Below are positions 50,732 through 59,383 of a stretch of DNA of 64,000 bases, in pieces. Source of the DNA: Nonomuraea indica (GTDB lineage: Bacteria > Actinomycetota > Actinomycetes > Streptosporangiales > Streptosporangiaceae); NCBI RefSeq assembly GCF_002850745.1, contig NZ_PJOK01000049.1, positions 62,001-126,000 on the forward strand, given 5' to 3'. The stretch's first letter is position 1; each line of letters starts with the position of its first letter. Made by a program: the position numbers and the translations under genes. The notes under the pieces are model-generated. The model saw nothing but the letters and a program-made list of their open reading frames with translations. It was not told the origin of the DNA and did not search any database.

Positions 50732-52507
50732 ATGAGATATCACGTGCTCGCCTGCGACTTCGACGACACCCTGGCCACGCACGGCACGGTGGCCGACGAG
50801 ACCGTCAAGGCGCTGGAGCGGGTCTCCCGCTCCGGCCGGCGGCTGCTGCTGGTGACCGGCCGCGAGCTGGACGACCTGCTCGCCGTGTTCCCGCACGCCG
50901 ACCTGTTCGACCTGGTGGTGGCCGAGAACGGGGCGCTGCTCTACGACCCCGGCGAACGGACCAGGGACGCGCTGGCCGAGCCGCCGCCGCGTGACTTCGT
51001 GGAACGGCTGCGCGGGCAGGGCGTGACACCGCTCGGCGTCGGTGCCGTGATCGTCGCCACTCGCGAGCCGTACGACGAGCAGGTGAACGACGCCATCCGT
51101 GACCTGGGCCTGGAACTCCAGGTGATCAGGAACAAGGGCGCGGTCATGGTGCTGCCGCCCGGCGTGAACAAGGCCAGCGGGCTGGCCACCGGCCTCCAGC
51201 GGCTCAACCTGTCGCAGCACAACGTGGTGGCCGTCGGTGACGCCGAGAACGACCATGCCTTCCTGACCGCCGCCGAGTGCGGCGCCGCCGTGGCCAACGC
51301 CGTGCCGGCGCTGCGCTCGCAGTGCGACCTGCCGCTCGACGGGGAGGCCGGCGCGGGCGTGGTCGAGCTGGCCGAGCTGCTGCTGTCGGGCGAGCTGGAC
51401 GAGCGCCGGGTGCCCCGGCACGACGTGCTGCTGGGTCGGAGCGACGGCGGCGGCGACGGCGGGGACGGGGACGGCGACGGGGGCACCGGTGAGGACGGCC
51501 GTGAAGTGCGGTTGCCGCCGTACGGGACGGGGCTCGTCGTGGCCGGGCCGTCCGGCGGCGGCAAGTCCACGGCCACGACCGCGCTGCTCGAACGGCTCAT
51601 CGAGGGGGGCCACCAGTGCGTGGTGATCGACCCGGAGGGCGACTACGCGGAGTTCCCCGAAGCGGCCGTGCTGGGCGACCCCGACCGGCCGCCGGGCATC
51701 GAGGAGGTGCTGCGGTTGCTGGAGTCACCCGAGCAGAGCGCCGTCGTCAACATGATCGGCATGCCGCTGCGCGACCGGCCGGCGTTCTTCACCGAGCTGC
51801 TGCCCCGGCTGACCGCCCTGCGCGCGCGGCTCGGCCACCCGCACTGGGTCGTGGTGGACGAGGCGCACCACCTGATGCCGGCGGAGCTGCAGGAGGTGCC
51901 GATCAAGGACGTGCGCGACCTCGGCTCGATCCTGATGATCACCGTGCATCCGGAGGCGCTGAGCCCGGCGGCGCTGCGCCTGGTCGGCCACGTGCTCGCG
52001 GTGGGCGACCGGCCCGGCCGCACGCTGGCCGCCTTCGCCGACGCCCTCGGTGAGCCGGGCCCGGCCGGGGACGGCCTGCCGGAGCACGGGGTGGTGCTGT
52101 GGCGGTGCGGCTCCGGACGCGCCCAGCCGGTCGAGGTGGAACCGGCCCGTACGGAGCGCACGCGGCACCGGCGCAAGTACGCGGCGGGCACCATGTCCAA
52201 GGACAAGAGCTTCTACTTCACCGGCCCGCAGGACCGCCTGCGGCTGCGCGCCCGCAACCTGCACACGTTCATCGAACTGGGCGAGGGCGTGGACGAGGAG
52301 ACCTGGACCTACCACCTTGGCCGCGGCGACTACTCCGCGTGGATCCGCGAGTCGCTGGGCGACGACGAGCTGGCCGACGAGGTCGCCGCGGTCGAGCGGG
52401 ACGAGGGCGACGCCGGTGAGAGCCGGCGCCGCGTCACCTCCCTCATCGAGGAGCGCTACACGCTGCCGTCCGAGCCGACGAGGTACGACCCGGACCATGA
52501 CGACTGA
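50732..52507 (+). CDS. HAD phosphatase fused to a HerA/FtsK-like ATPase
   Basis: This 591-residue two-part protein has residues 1-225 as a Cof-type HAD phosphatase with the DFDDT nucleophile motif at 9-13, the VTGR turn and GDAENDHAF near 169-177. After a Gly/Asp-rich linker (237-256) comes a P-loop ATPase with Walker A GPSGGGKST at 272-280, IDPEGDY, and Walker B WVVVDEAHHLM at 372-382, as in HerA-type pumps. A C-terminal module of about 120 residues (SFYFTGPQDRLRLRARNL) is of a type I cannot name. Both catalytic sites look intact. The substrate and role are unknown. Confidence 0.82.
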   Translation: MRYHVLACDFDDTLATHGTVADETVKALERVSRSGRRLLLVTGRELDDLLAVFPHADLFDLVVAENGALLYDPGERTRDALAEPPPRDFVERLRGQGVTPLGVGAVIVATREPYDEQVNDAIRDLGLELQVIRNKGAVMVLPPGVNKASGLATGLQRLNLSQHNVVAVGDAENDHAFLTAAECGAAVANAVPALRSQCDLPLDGEAGAGVVELAELLLSGELDERRVPRHDVLLGRSDGGGDGGDGDGDGGTGEDGREVRLPPYGTGLVVAGPSGGGKSTATTALLERLIEGGHQCVVIDPEGDYAEFPEAAVLGDPDRPPGIEEVLRLLESPEQSAVVNMIGMPLRDRPAFFTELLPRLTALRARLGHPHWVVVDEAHHLMPAELQEVPIKDVRDLGSILMITVHPEALSPAALRLVGHVLAVGDRPGRTLAAFADALGEPGPAGDGLPEHGVVLWRCGSGRAQPVEVEPARTERTRHRRKYAAGTMSKDKSFYFTGPQDRLRLRARNLHTFIELGEGVDEETWTYHLGRGDYSAWIRESLGDDELADEVAAVERDEGDAGESRRRVTSLIEERYTLPSEPTRYDPDHDD

Positions 52508-52510
52508 CGC

Positions 52511-53254
52511 TCACGGGACGATCCGGTAGTAGGTGAGGAACCGTCCGTCGTCGTCGAGGACGTGAACGGCGACAGAGGGCGGCACGTCGAGGTCCACCGG
52601 CCCCGGCCCCTCCTCCCACGGCAGCCTGAGGTTGTTGACCACGCCCGGAGCCGTGCGCAGCGGGCGCCCGCCCAGGGTCGTGGCGACGGCCGCGTGGCAG
52701 TGGCCGCACAGCAGGGCCGCCACGTTCGGGTGCCGGGCCACCAGGGCGGCGAGCCCGTCGGGGGCCCGCATCCCGATGGCGTCGAGGGCCGGGTGGTGCA
52801 GCACGACCGGCTGGTGATGGAAGGCGACGAACACCGGGACGTCACCGGGCGTCTCCGCCAGCACACCGGCGAGCCAGTCGAGGGTCTCTTCGGCGAGGCG
52901 GCCGCCGGCCTGCCCCGGGATCGTGGAGTCGCACAGGGCGTAGACGGCCCCGGCCGTCCGGTGCACCTGGTTGATCGGCTCGCCGGACGGCGGCTCGCCG
53001 AGCATCACGCGGCGGAACTCCGCCCGGTCGTCATGGTTGCCCGGGCAGAGGAACGTGGGGTGGCGCAGGGAGAGCAGCTTGCGCGCCTCCTCGTACTCGG
53101 CGGCCAGGCCGTTGTCGGCGATGTCGCCGGTGACCAGCACGGCGTCCAGGTCGTACGGCAGGGCGTCCAGGAAGGCGGCCACCCGGCGCGTCCGCTCGGA
53201 GGCGCGGGCCCCGCCGTCGAGGTGGGTGTCACTGAGGTGCGCGATTACGATCAC
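52511..53254 (-). CDS. Calcineurin-like metallophosphoesterase
   Basis: This 247-residue cytosolic phosphoesterase of the CpdA/Rv0805-like group starts at GTG 53254 (MIVIAHLSDTHLDGG) after a GGAGAGGA site. The dimetal motifs are complete: DTH, TGDIADN, PGNHDD, the FHHQP His and GHCHAA. Relatives hydrolyse cyclic nucleotides or phosphodiesters. A longer open frame upstream is arginine-rich and not conserved. It converges on the HAD-ATPase gene with 3 bases between stops. Confidence 0.88.
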   Translation of the reverse strand: MIVIAHLSDTHLDGGARASERTRRVAAFLDALPYDLDAVLVTGDIADNGLAAEYEEARKLLSLRHPTFLCPGNHDDRAEFRRVMLGEPPSGEPINQVHRTAGAVYALCDSTIPGQAGGRLAEETLDWLAGVLAETPGDVPVFVAFHHQPVVLHHPALDAIGMRAPDGLAALVARHPNVAALLCGHCHAAVATTLGGRPLRTAPGVVNNLRLPWEEGPGPVDLDVPPSVAVHVLDDDGRFLTYYRIVP

Positions 53255-53466
53255 GGTCAGGTCCTCTCCCGGTGGTCGCTCGGCCCGTCGCCGAGCGCGG
53301 CTCCTCCCGTCGCTCCCGCTGGGCCCCGCCGCGACGCATCGCCCGTCGATCCGGACCACGAGCGGCGCGCACCTTTCCCCACGAAGGGTGGAAATGCGGG
53401 CGCCGGGGTATCTCACTGGTGAGATTCGCAGGTAATCAGCGGGATCCACAGGTAGCGTCCCACGTC

Positions 53467-54327
53467 ATGACCTGGCAGCGAAAGGTGAACCAGGCGCTCG
53501 GCAGGCTCGCCGGCGTCCGGTTGGAGCGGGTCAGACCGGCCCCGTCGCCGCCCGCCGAGCCGGAGCAGCGGGAGCGGCCGGAGATCAGGCCGCCCGCCGA
53601 CCCGGGCCTCGACCGGCTGCTGATCGCGCCGGTGTTCGTGCTGTCGCCGGTCCGGTCCGGCTCCACGCTGCTGCGCGCGATGCTCGACGCCCATCCCCTG
53701 CTGCACGCCCCGCACGAGCTGCACGTGCGCCGGCTGACCGTCGGCTTCGGAACGCCGCTGGCCAGGAACGCCATGGAGGCGCTCGGCCACAACCAGGCCG
53801 ACCTGGAGCACCTGCTGTGGGACCGGGTCCTGCACCGCGAGCTGGTCCGCAGCGGCAAGCAGTACATCGTGGACAAGACGCCCGCCAACGCGTTCGCCTA
53901 CCGGCGCATCGCCACCTGCTGGCCCGACGCGCGCTTCGTCTTCCTGCTGCGCCACCCCGCCTCGATCGCCGCCTCCTGGTACGAGGCGAGCCCCGGCAGG
54001 CGCTCCCGCGAGGAGGCCGCGGCCGACGCGCTGCGCTACATGAAGGCCGTGGAACGTGCCAGGAAGGCCCTGCCCGGCCTGACCGTCCGCTACGAACGGC
54101 TCACGGCCGACCCGGAGGGCGTCACCAGGGCCGTCTGTGAGTTCCTCGGCGTCCCGTGGACGCGGAAGATGCTGGACTACGGCACGCCGGGCGTGGTGCG
54201 CAAGGGGCTGGGCGACTGGCAGGACAAGATCCGTTCCGGCGCCGTCCAGCCCGGCCGCGACCTGCCGGACCCCGGTGAGATCCCCGAGTCCCTTCGCCCG
54301 ATGTGCGAGACCTGGGGCTACCTGTGA
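53467..54327 (+). CDS. PAPS-dependent sulfotransferase (second copy)
   Basis: This 286-residue sulfotransferase is clearly paralogous to the one at 24290-25177. It has the 5'-phosphosulfate loop SPVRSGSTLL, KTPANAFAYRRIATCWPDAR, FLLRHPASIAASW, GDWQDKIRSG and the terminal TWGYL. Its stop overlaps the GTG of a glycosyltransferase gene (GTGA). Coupling with a glycosyltransferase suggests the acceptor is a sugar-containing molecule such as a glycolipid or cell-envelope glycan; this is inference. Confidence 0.88.
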   Translation: MTWQRKVNQALGRLAGVRLERVRPAPSPPAEPEQRERPEIRPPADPGLDRLLIAPVFVLSPVRSGSTLLRAMLDAHPLLHAPHELHVRRLTVGFGTPLARNAMEALGHNQADLEHLLWDRVLHRELVRSGKQYIVDKTPANAFAYRRIATCWPDARFVFLLRHPASIAASWYEASPGRRSREEAAADALRYMKAVERARKALPGLTVRYERLTADPEGVTRAVCEFLGVPWTRKMLDYGTPGVVRKGLGDWQDKIRSGAVQPGRDLPDPGEIPESLRPMCETWGYL

Positions 54328-55496
54328 AGATCCGCTACCTGCTGCTGCACGCCTACGGGGTGGGCGGCACGATCCGCACGGTGTTCAACCAGGCGGGCGC
54401 GATGGCCGCGCTCGGTCACGAGGTGACGGTCGTCAGCGTCGTCCGCCGTCGCAACACCCCGCAGTTCGGCCTCGACAGCCGGGTGCGGATCGAGGCGCTG
54501 GTCGACCAGCGCGGCGGGGTGCGGCCCGACTCCCTCGGCCGCCGGGTCTGGCGGCGGCTGCGGGGCAGGATGGTGCCGCGCGGCGAGTTCGCCGCCGGCT
54601 ACTTCACCGAACGGGTGGAGCGGGCCGTCATCGACTACGTCTCCTCGCTGCGCGACGGCGTCCTCGTCACCACCCGGCCCGCGCTCAACCTCATCGCCGC
54701 CCGGCGCGCGCCGGAGAGCGTCGTCCGGGTGGCGCAGGACCACATGAACCTCGACGCCTACCCCGCGACGGTCCGCGAGGACATCGCCCGCCACTACGGC
54801 CGGTTCGACGCCGTGGTGGTGCTGACGCGCTCCAACGAGCTCGCCTACCGCGAGCTGCTGCCGCGGACGCCGGTCCTGCGCATCCCCAACGCCGTCGAAC
54901 CGTCCGGCGAGCCGTCCCGGCAGGAGAACCCCGTCGTGGTCGCGGCCGGCCGGCTGGTCCGCCAGAAGGGCTTCGACCTGCTCGTCCCGGCGTTCGGGCA
55001 GGCCGCCCGGCGGCACCCGGAGTGGGAGCTGCGCATCTTCGGCTCGGGGAGCCAGAAGGCGGCTCTGGCCGCGCTCATCGACGCCCAGGGGCTCGGCGAC
55101 CGGGTCCGCCTGATGGGCCGCACCAGCCGCCTCGACGGCGAGCTGGCGCGCGCCTCGATCTACGCGCTGTCGTCCCGCTTCGAGGGGCTGCCGATGGTGA
55201 TGATCGAGGCGATGGGCCATGCGCTGCCGGTCGCGGCCTTCGACTGCCCCACCGGCCCGGCCGACGTGCTGACGCACGAGATCGACGGTCTGCTCGTGCC
55301 GCCGGGCGACGTCGCCGCCCTGGCGGCCGCCCTCGACCGGCTCATGGGCGACCGCGACCTGCGGCTGCGCCTCGGGGCCGAGGCCGCGCGCACCGCCCGG
55401 TCGTACGCGCCGGAGGCGGTGATGCCGATGTGGGTGGACCTGTTCTCCCGGCTGCTCGACGGGCGGCCCGTCGGCGACCGGCACGAGACCCGCTAG
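54324..55496 (+). CDS. Family 4-type glycosyltransferase (GT-B fold)
   Basis: This 390-residue retaining glycosyltransferase has the N-terminal domain opening KIRYLLLHAYGVGGTIRT, the GRLVRQKGFDLLVPAF strand and loop, and the EX7E-type donor site in SSRFEGLPMVMIEAMGHALP, which are typical of GT4. It would use a nucleotide-sugar donor in the cytosol. The start is GTG at 54324, translationally coupled to the sulfotransferase gene. Its TAG stop shares the CTAG with the stop of the convergent CYP152 gene. Confidence 0.88.
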   Translation: MKIRYLLLHAYGVGGTIRTVFNQAGAMAALGHEVTVVSVVRRRNTPQFGLDSRVRIEALVDQRGGVRPDSLGRRVWRRLRGRMVPRGEFAAGYFTERVERAVIDYVSSLRDGVLVTTRPALNLIAARRAPESVVRVAQDHMNLDAYPATVREDIARHYGRFDAVVVLTRSNELAYRELLPRTPVLRIPNAVEPSGEPSRQENPVVVAAGRLVRQKGFDLLVPAFGQAARRHPEWELRIFGSGSQKAALAALIDAQGLGDRVRLMGRTSRLDGELARASIYALSSRFEGLPMVMIEAMGHALPVAAFDCPTGPADVLTHEIDGLLVPPGDVAALAAALDRLMGDRDLRLRLGAEAARTARSYAPEAVMPMWVDLFSRLLDGRPVGDRHETR

Positions 55497-56794
55497 GAAC
55501 CGGTCGGCGCCACCTGGTCGATCACGAAACGGCTGTTGGGCAGGGCGGGCGCCCGCCACCGCTCGACGCGCAGGTCCTGGGCCGGCACGCCGTAGGTCAT
55601 CCAGCGGGTCAGCGCCGTCACGGCCACCTTCATCAGGTCCACGGTGATCCACTCGCCGGGGCACCGATGCCCCCGGTGGTGGTCGCCGCCGCCCTGCGGC
55701 ACCAGCTCGTACGCCCCGGGCTCGCGTCCGGCGAACCGCTCCGGCCTGAACTCCTCCGGCCGGTCCCACAGGCGCGGATCGTGGTCGGTGCCGTGCAGGT
55801 CGAACAGGACGCGCCGCCCCTGCGGGAAGTGGTGTCCCCGCCACTCGAACGAGCGGGCCACCCTGGCCGCGACCGCGGGGAAGAACGGGTAGAAGCGGCG
55901 CACCTCCTGGACGAAGTGCTCCAGGTAGGCGTCGTCGCCGTCGCGGATGCGCTCCCGGCAGCCGGGCTGGGCGTGCAGCGCCATGGCGGCGAACGTCACG
56001 TACCGGCCGACCGCCACGGTGGGGCGCAGCACGTTCAGCACCTCGACGGCCGCCGCCCGGGGGTCGAGCTGCCGCCCGTCGGCGTCGCGGTGGCCGGCGA
56101 CGGTTCCCAGGGCGGTGCCCTCGTACGGCTCCGGCCGCTCGCGCACCCGCTCGACCAGGCGGGCGATGCCCTGCTCGGCTCGCAGGCGGGCCCGCCGCCC
56201 GCGCAGGTAGCGCGGCCCCACGGCGGCCGGAGCCTCGATCATGGCCAGCAGCTCGCCGGTCATCCACGGGACGTGCCGGGGCGCCGGCCGCAGGCCCGCC
56301 CACTCGCACACCGCCTGGCACAGCAGCCTGTTGACCTCGTCGTACAGCACGACGTGCGGCATCCGCGCCCAGATCGGGATGCGCTCCCGCCAGCCGCGCC
56401 CCGTCAGCTCGACCAGCCGGCCGCGTGCCGCCGGCGTCATCAGCGACATGAACATCGCCTTGCGCGCCCGGTGCGCCTCGCCGTCGAGCGACTGGACGCC
56501 GCCCTCGCCGAACAGCGTCCGCAGCAGCCGCCCCGGCGCCGCGCCCTGCCGGACGAACCGCTCGGGATCGTAGAACACCCGCGCGGCCTCGGCCCCCGTC
56601 ATGCACGTGGTCGGTCGCAGCAGCAGCCGCGTGTCGAAGACGTCGACGCCGAGCGCCCGCGCCCGGTCGCCGATGTAGGTGTAGGGGCTGAGCCGGAAGG
56701 CCACGGTGTCGTCCGGGCCGACACCGGACACGGACGGCCCGAAGTGCTCGGTCACCGCGGCGTGCTCGCTCGGAGGCGTTCCCAGAATGGTCAT
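55493..56794 (-). CDS. CYP152-type P450 peroxygenase
   Basis: This 433-residue haem-thiolate protein belongs to the fatty-acid peroxygenases, which use hydrogen peroxide instead of a redox partner. The haem region VPQGGGDHHRGHRCPGEW (Cys378) is diagnostic. The carboxylate-binding Arg257-Pro258 lies in the I-helix NVLRPTVAVG, and ExxR is EVRR at 297-300. Gln101 (GGVQSLDG) stands where hydroxylating members have Gln and the decarboxylase OleT has His, so alpha/beta hydroxylation is more likely than alkene formation. No ferredoxin is needed. The ATG at 56794 is used. Confidence 0.88.
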   Translation of the reverse strand: MTILGTPPSEHAAVTEHFGPSVSGVGPDDTVAFRLSPYTYIGDRARALGVDVFDTRLLLRPTTCMTGAEAARVFYDPERFVRQGAAPGRLLRTLFGEGGVQSLDGEAHRARKAMFMSLMTPAARGRLVELTGRGWRERIPIWARMPHVVLYDEVNRLLCQAVCEWAGLRPAPRHVPWMTGELLAMIEAPAAVGPRYLRGRRARLRAEQGIARLVERVRERPEPYEGTALGTVAGHRDADGRQLDPRAAAVEVLNVLRPTVAVGRYVTFAAMALHAQPGCRERIRDGDDAYLEHFVQEVRRFYPFFPAVAARVARSFEWRGHHFPQGRRVLFDLHGTDHDPRLWDRPEEFRPERFAGREPGAYELVPQGGGDHHRGHRCPGEWITVDLMKVAVTALTRWMTYGVPAQDLRVERWRAPALPNSRFVIDQVAPTGS

Positions 56795-56995
56795 GGACGG
56801 CCACTATCCCCGTTCGATCAGCGGAAACCTCCGCCGGTCACGTCGCGGAGCGCGGCCGTTTCCTGGTGTCCCCTCCTGCGGAGGCGCGCCCCTGAGCCCG
56901 TATCGCGGTCACCCGTGCCCCAGGCCTGCCCTTCCTGCCGTGAAGCCGACTAAACTGCGTGTGATCGCGGAAGAGAAGACGGTGACGACGAGCAG

Positions 56996-58309
56996 ATGAC
57001 GGTAACGCTGATCGATCCGGGAGTGGAGGCGGCGAGGCTGGCGGCCGTCCGGCGCTACCAGATCCTCGACACGCCCCCCGAGGACGCGTTCGACAGGGTC
57101 GTGCAGCTCGCGGCGCGCGTCTTCAGGGTGCCGATGGCCTCGCTGACGATCGTGGACGAGGACCGGATCTGGTTCAAGGCTCGGACGGGCCTGCCCGGCG
57201 GCCTGACGCAGCTTCCCCGCGACGGGGGTCTGTGCGCCTCCGCGATCACGCAGTCGGGCCCCTACGTGGTGAGCGACGCGCTCACCGACCCCCGGACGGC
57301 CGACCATCCGCTGGTGACCGGTGAGCCGCGCGTCCGCTTCTACGCCGCCGCCCCGATCACCACGGCCGACGGCCACCGGCTGGGCACGGTCAACGTGCTC
57401 GACGTCCGGCCGCGCGAGGTCAGCGAGGAGGAGCTGGGCACCCTCACCGACCTGGCCGCCCTCGTGGCCGGTGAGCTGGAGACGCGGCTCGCCGCCCGGT
57501 CCGCCGTCGAGCGCGAGCGCCGGCTGCGCGAGCAGGCCGAGGCGGAGCGGGGCCGGCTGGAGCTGCTGACCTCGACGCTGCGCCGGGTGCTGCTGCCGCC
57601 CTCCCCGCCCAAGGTGCCGGGTCTCGACATCGCCACCCACTACCACGTGGCCTCGGCCGATCAGGTAGGCGGCGACTTCTTCGACGTCTTCCGGGTCGAC
57701 GAGAACGACTGGGGCTTCTTCCTCGGCGACGTGTGCGGCAAGGGCGCCGACGCGGCGGTGGTGACGGCCCTGGCCCGCCACACGCTGCGCGCCGCCGCCG
57801 TCTACGCGGGCGACCCCGAGGACGTGCTGACCAACCTCAACGCGGTGCTGATGGACGAGTTCCTGGGCGCCGACCCGTGCTACTGCACCGTCGTGTACGG
57901 CGTGCTCACGCCGGGCGACGACGGGGTGCGGATCAGGCTGGCCGGAGGCGGCCATCCGCCGGCGCTGGCCGTCCGCGCCGACGGCACGGTGGACGCCGTC
58001 CACACCGAGGGCGGGATGCTGGTCGGGCTGCTGCCCGAGGCCCGGTTCTCGGTGGCGAGCACGTTCCTGCATCCGGGTGACGGCTTGCTGCTCTACACCG
58101 ACGGGCTCACCGAGGCGCGCACCCGCGCCGGACACATGTACGGCGAGGACCGCCTGATCAGCCTGGCGGCGTCGCTGGCCGGGCAGCCCGCGCAGGCCAT
58201 GGTGTCGCGGCTGGAGGAGACGCTGTCCGCGTTCGGCCCCGGCCTGACCGACGACACGGCCATCCTGTCCATGACCGTCCCTCCGATCGTGAGAAGGCAA
58301 TCCCGGTGA
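56996..58309 (+). CDS. GAF-SpoIIE (PP2C-type) serine phosphatase
   Basis: This 437-residue cytosolic phosphatase has a GAF domain at about residues 20-170 (DEDRIWFKARTGLP, GLCASAI), a short coiled-coil linker rich in Glu/Arg at 165-195, and a PP2C domain with GGDFFDVF, LGDVCGKGADAA and LTDDTAILS. It should dephosphorylate STAS antagonists in a partner-switching system. The stop overlaps the GTG of the STAS gene, its most likely substrate. The ATG at 56996 has only a weak ribosome site. Confidence 0.9.
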   Translation: MTVTLIDPGVEAARLAAVRRYQILDTPPEDAFDRVVQLAARVFRVPMASLTIVDEDRIWFKARTGLPGGLTQLPRDGGLCASAITQSGPYVVSDALTDPRTADHPLVTGEPRVRFYAAAPITTADGHRLGTVNVLDVRPREVSEEELGTLTDLAALVAGELETRLAARSAVERERRLREQAEAERGRLELLTSTLRRVLLPPSPPKVPGLDIATHYHVASADQVGGDFFDVFRVDENDWGFFLGDVCGKGADAAVVTALARHTLRAAAVYAGDPEDVLTNLNAVLMDEFLGADPCYCTVVYGVLTPGDDGVRIRLAGGGHPPALAVRADGTVDAVHTEGGMLVGLLPEARFSVASTFLHPGDGLLLYTDGLTEARTRAGHMYGEDRLISLAASLAGQPAQAMVSRLEETLSAFGPGLTDDTAILSMTVPPIVRRQSR

Positions 58310-58671
58310 CCGCACCTGTTCAGCTGAAGCAGATCTCGGCCGACGCCGCCACCGGCACGTGCGTCCTGGCCCTGAGCGGTGAGCTCGACTACATCAGCGC
58401 GGCGCAGCTTCGCACCGACATGGAGAGCGCGCTGACGCCCGACCACCGGCATCTCGTCCTCGACCTGAGCGGGCTGGAGTTCTGCGACTCCACCGGCATC
58501 CGGACGTTCCTGGTGTTCCGCAAGCTCATCCTCCAGCGGGGCGGCACGGTCGCGCTCGCGGGGCTGACCGCGCGGCTCGACCGGGTCTTCCGCATGACGG
58601 GGCTCTCGCAGGCGTTCGACCTCTACCCGAGCGCCGAGCAGGCGACCGCCGCCATCACGGGAAAGAGCTGA
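58306..58671 (+). CDS. STAS-domain anti-sigma factor antagonist
   Basis: This 121-residue RsbV/SpoIIAA-like protein has the STAS core (VLALSGELDYISAAQL) and the phosphorylation site Ser in LEFCDSTGIRTFL. In the family, the unphosphorylated form binds and removes an anti-sigma kinase. The GTG at 58306 overlaps the phosphatase stop (GTGA), so enzyme and substrate are made together. The cognate anti-sigma and sigma genes are not adjacent. Confidence 0.9.
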   Translation: MTAPVQLKQISADAATGTCVLALSGELDYISAAQLRTDMESALTPDHRHLVLDLSGLEFCDSTGIRTFLVFRKLILQRGGTVALAGLTARLDRVFRMTGLSQAFDLYPSAEQATAAITGKS

Positions 58672-58713
58672 CCGGCTCCGGGTCGATCGTCCGCCAGCCC
58701 TAAAAGCAGACAA

Positions 58714-58730
58714 AGGCCGCATATCGGCCT
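58714..58730 (+). terminator. Short hairpin after the first STAS gene
   Basis: The arms aggccg and cggcct enclose catat, giving a 6-bp stem 43 bases after the STAS stop. There is no U-tract, so termination would be weak. Confidence 0.3.
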
Positions 58731-58886
58731 AGTGGCACATCTTGCGCGTATCCCTGCGTAGGCGGCAGGCGATATTCGTCATTGGAATGCCAAGTTTCCT
58801 TGGCCGACCGCGACGCAGGTGACGGGCTATGGTTCGTCCATGGCGACCTGCGCTCGACCCCGTCCCTCCGCACCGTGGGACCCCTG

Positions 58887-59306
58887 ATGTCCCGGCTGAC
58901 GTTCGCGCACCGGCATCTGCCCGGCATCACGGTGGTCACCCTGGCCGGCGATCTGGACGCCACGAACGCCGGCCGGCTGGAGACCTTCCTCGCGGACGTA
59001 CGGCGGCCCGGCGACCACCTCGTCTTCGATCTGGCCGAGATCCACTTCATGGACAGCGCCGGCCTGCGCGCCCTGCTCAACTCCTACACGTCCGCCGCCC
59101 GGCTCGGCGGCAGCGTCAGGCTGGCCGCGCTCCAGGCCATGCCGGCCCGGATCGTCGAGATCACCCGGGTGGACACGCACCTGCCGGTCCACAGGACGGT
59201 CGAGGACGCGCTGACGGCCGTCCGCACCCCGCCCGAACCTCCTCGCCGCCCGATCAGCGACACGATCGACAGCACGGGCAGCGGCAGCGGCACGAGCGCC
59301 GCCTGA
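58887..59306 (+). CDS. Second STAS-domain anti-sigma factor antagonist
   Basis: This 139-residue protein has the STAS core (VVTLAGDLDATNAGRLETFL) and phosphorylatable Ser in IHFMDSAGLRALLN. The ATG at 58887 gives the usual family N-terminus; an extended frame upstream (from 58782) is unlike the family. The last 35 residues are a Ser/Gly/Thr-rich tail. It lies 215 bases after the first STAS gene and probably has its own promoter. A second target of the same phosphatase is plausible. Confidence 0.85.
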   Translation: MSRLTFAHRHLPGITVVTLAGDLDATNAGRLETFLADVRRPGDHLVFDLAEIHFMDSAGLRALLNSYTSAARLGGSVRLAALQAMPARIVEITRVDTHLPVHRTVEDALTAVRTPPEPPRRPISDTIDSTGSGSGTSAA

Positions 59307-59383
59307 CCCCCGCCACGGGCGCCCACCGACGCGCACAGCGACCTCCGCCGCAGGCGCCCGCCGATACGCGCACCGGCCTCCCG

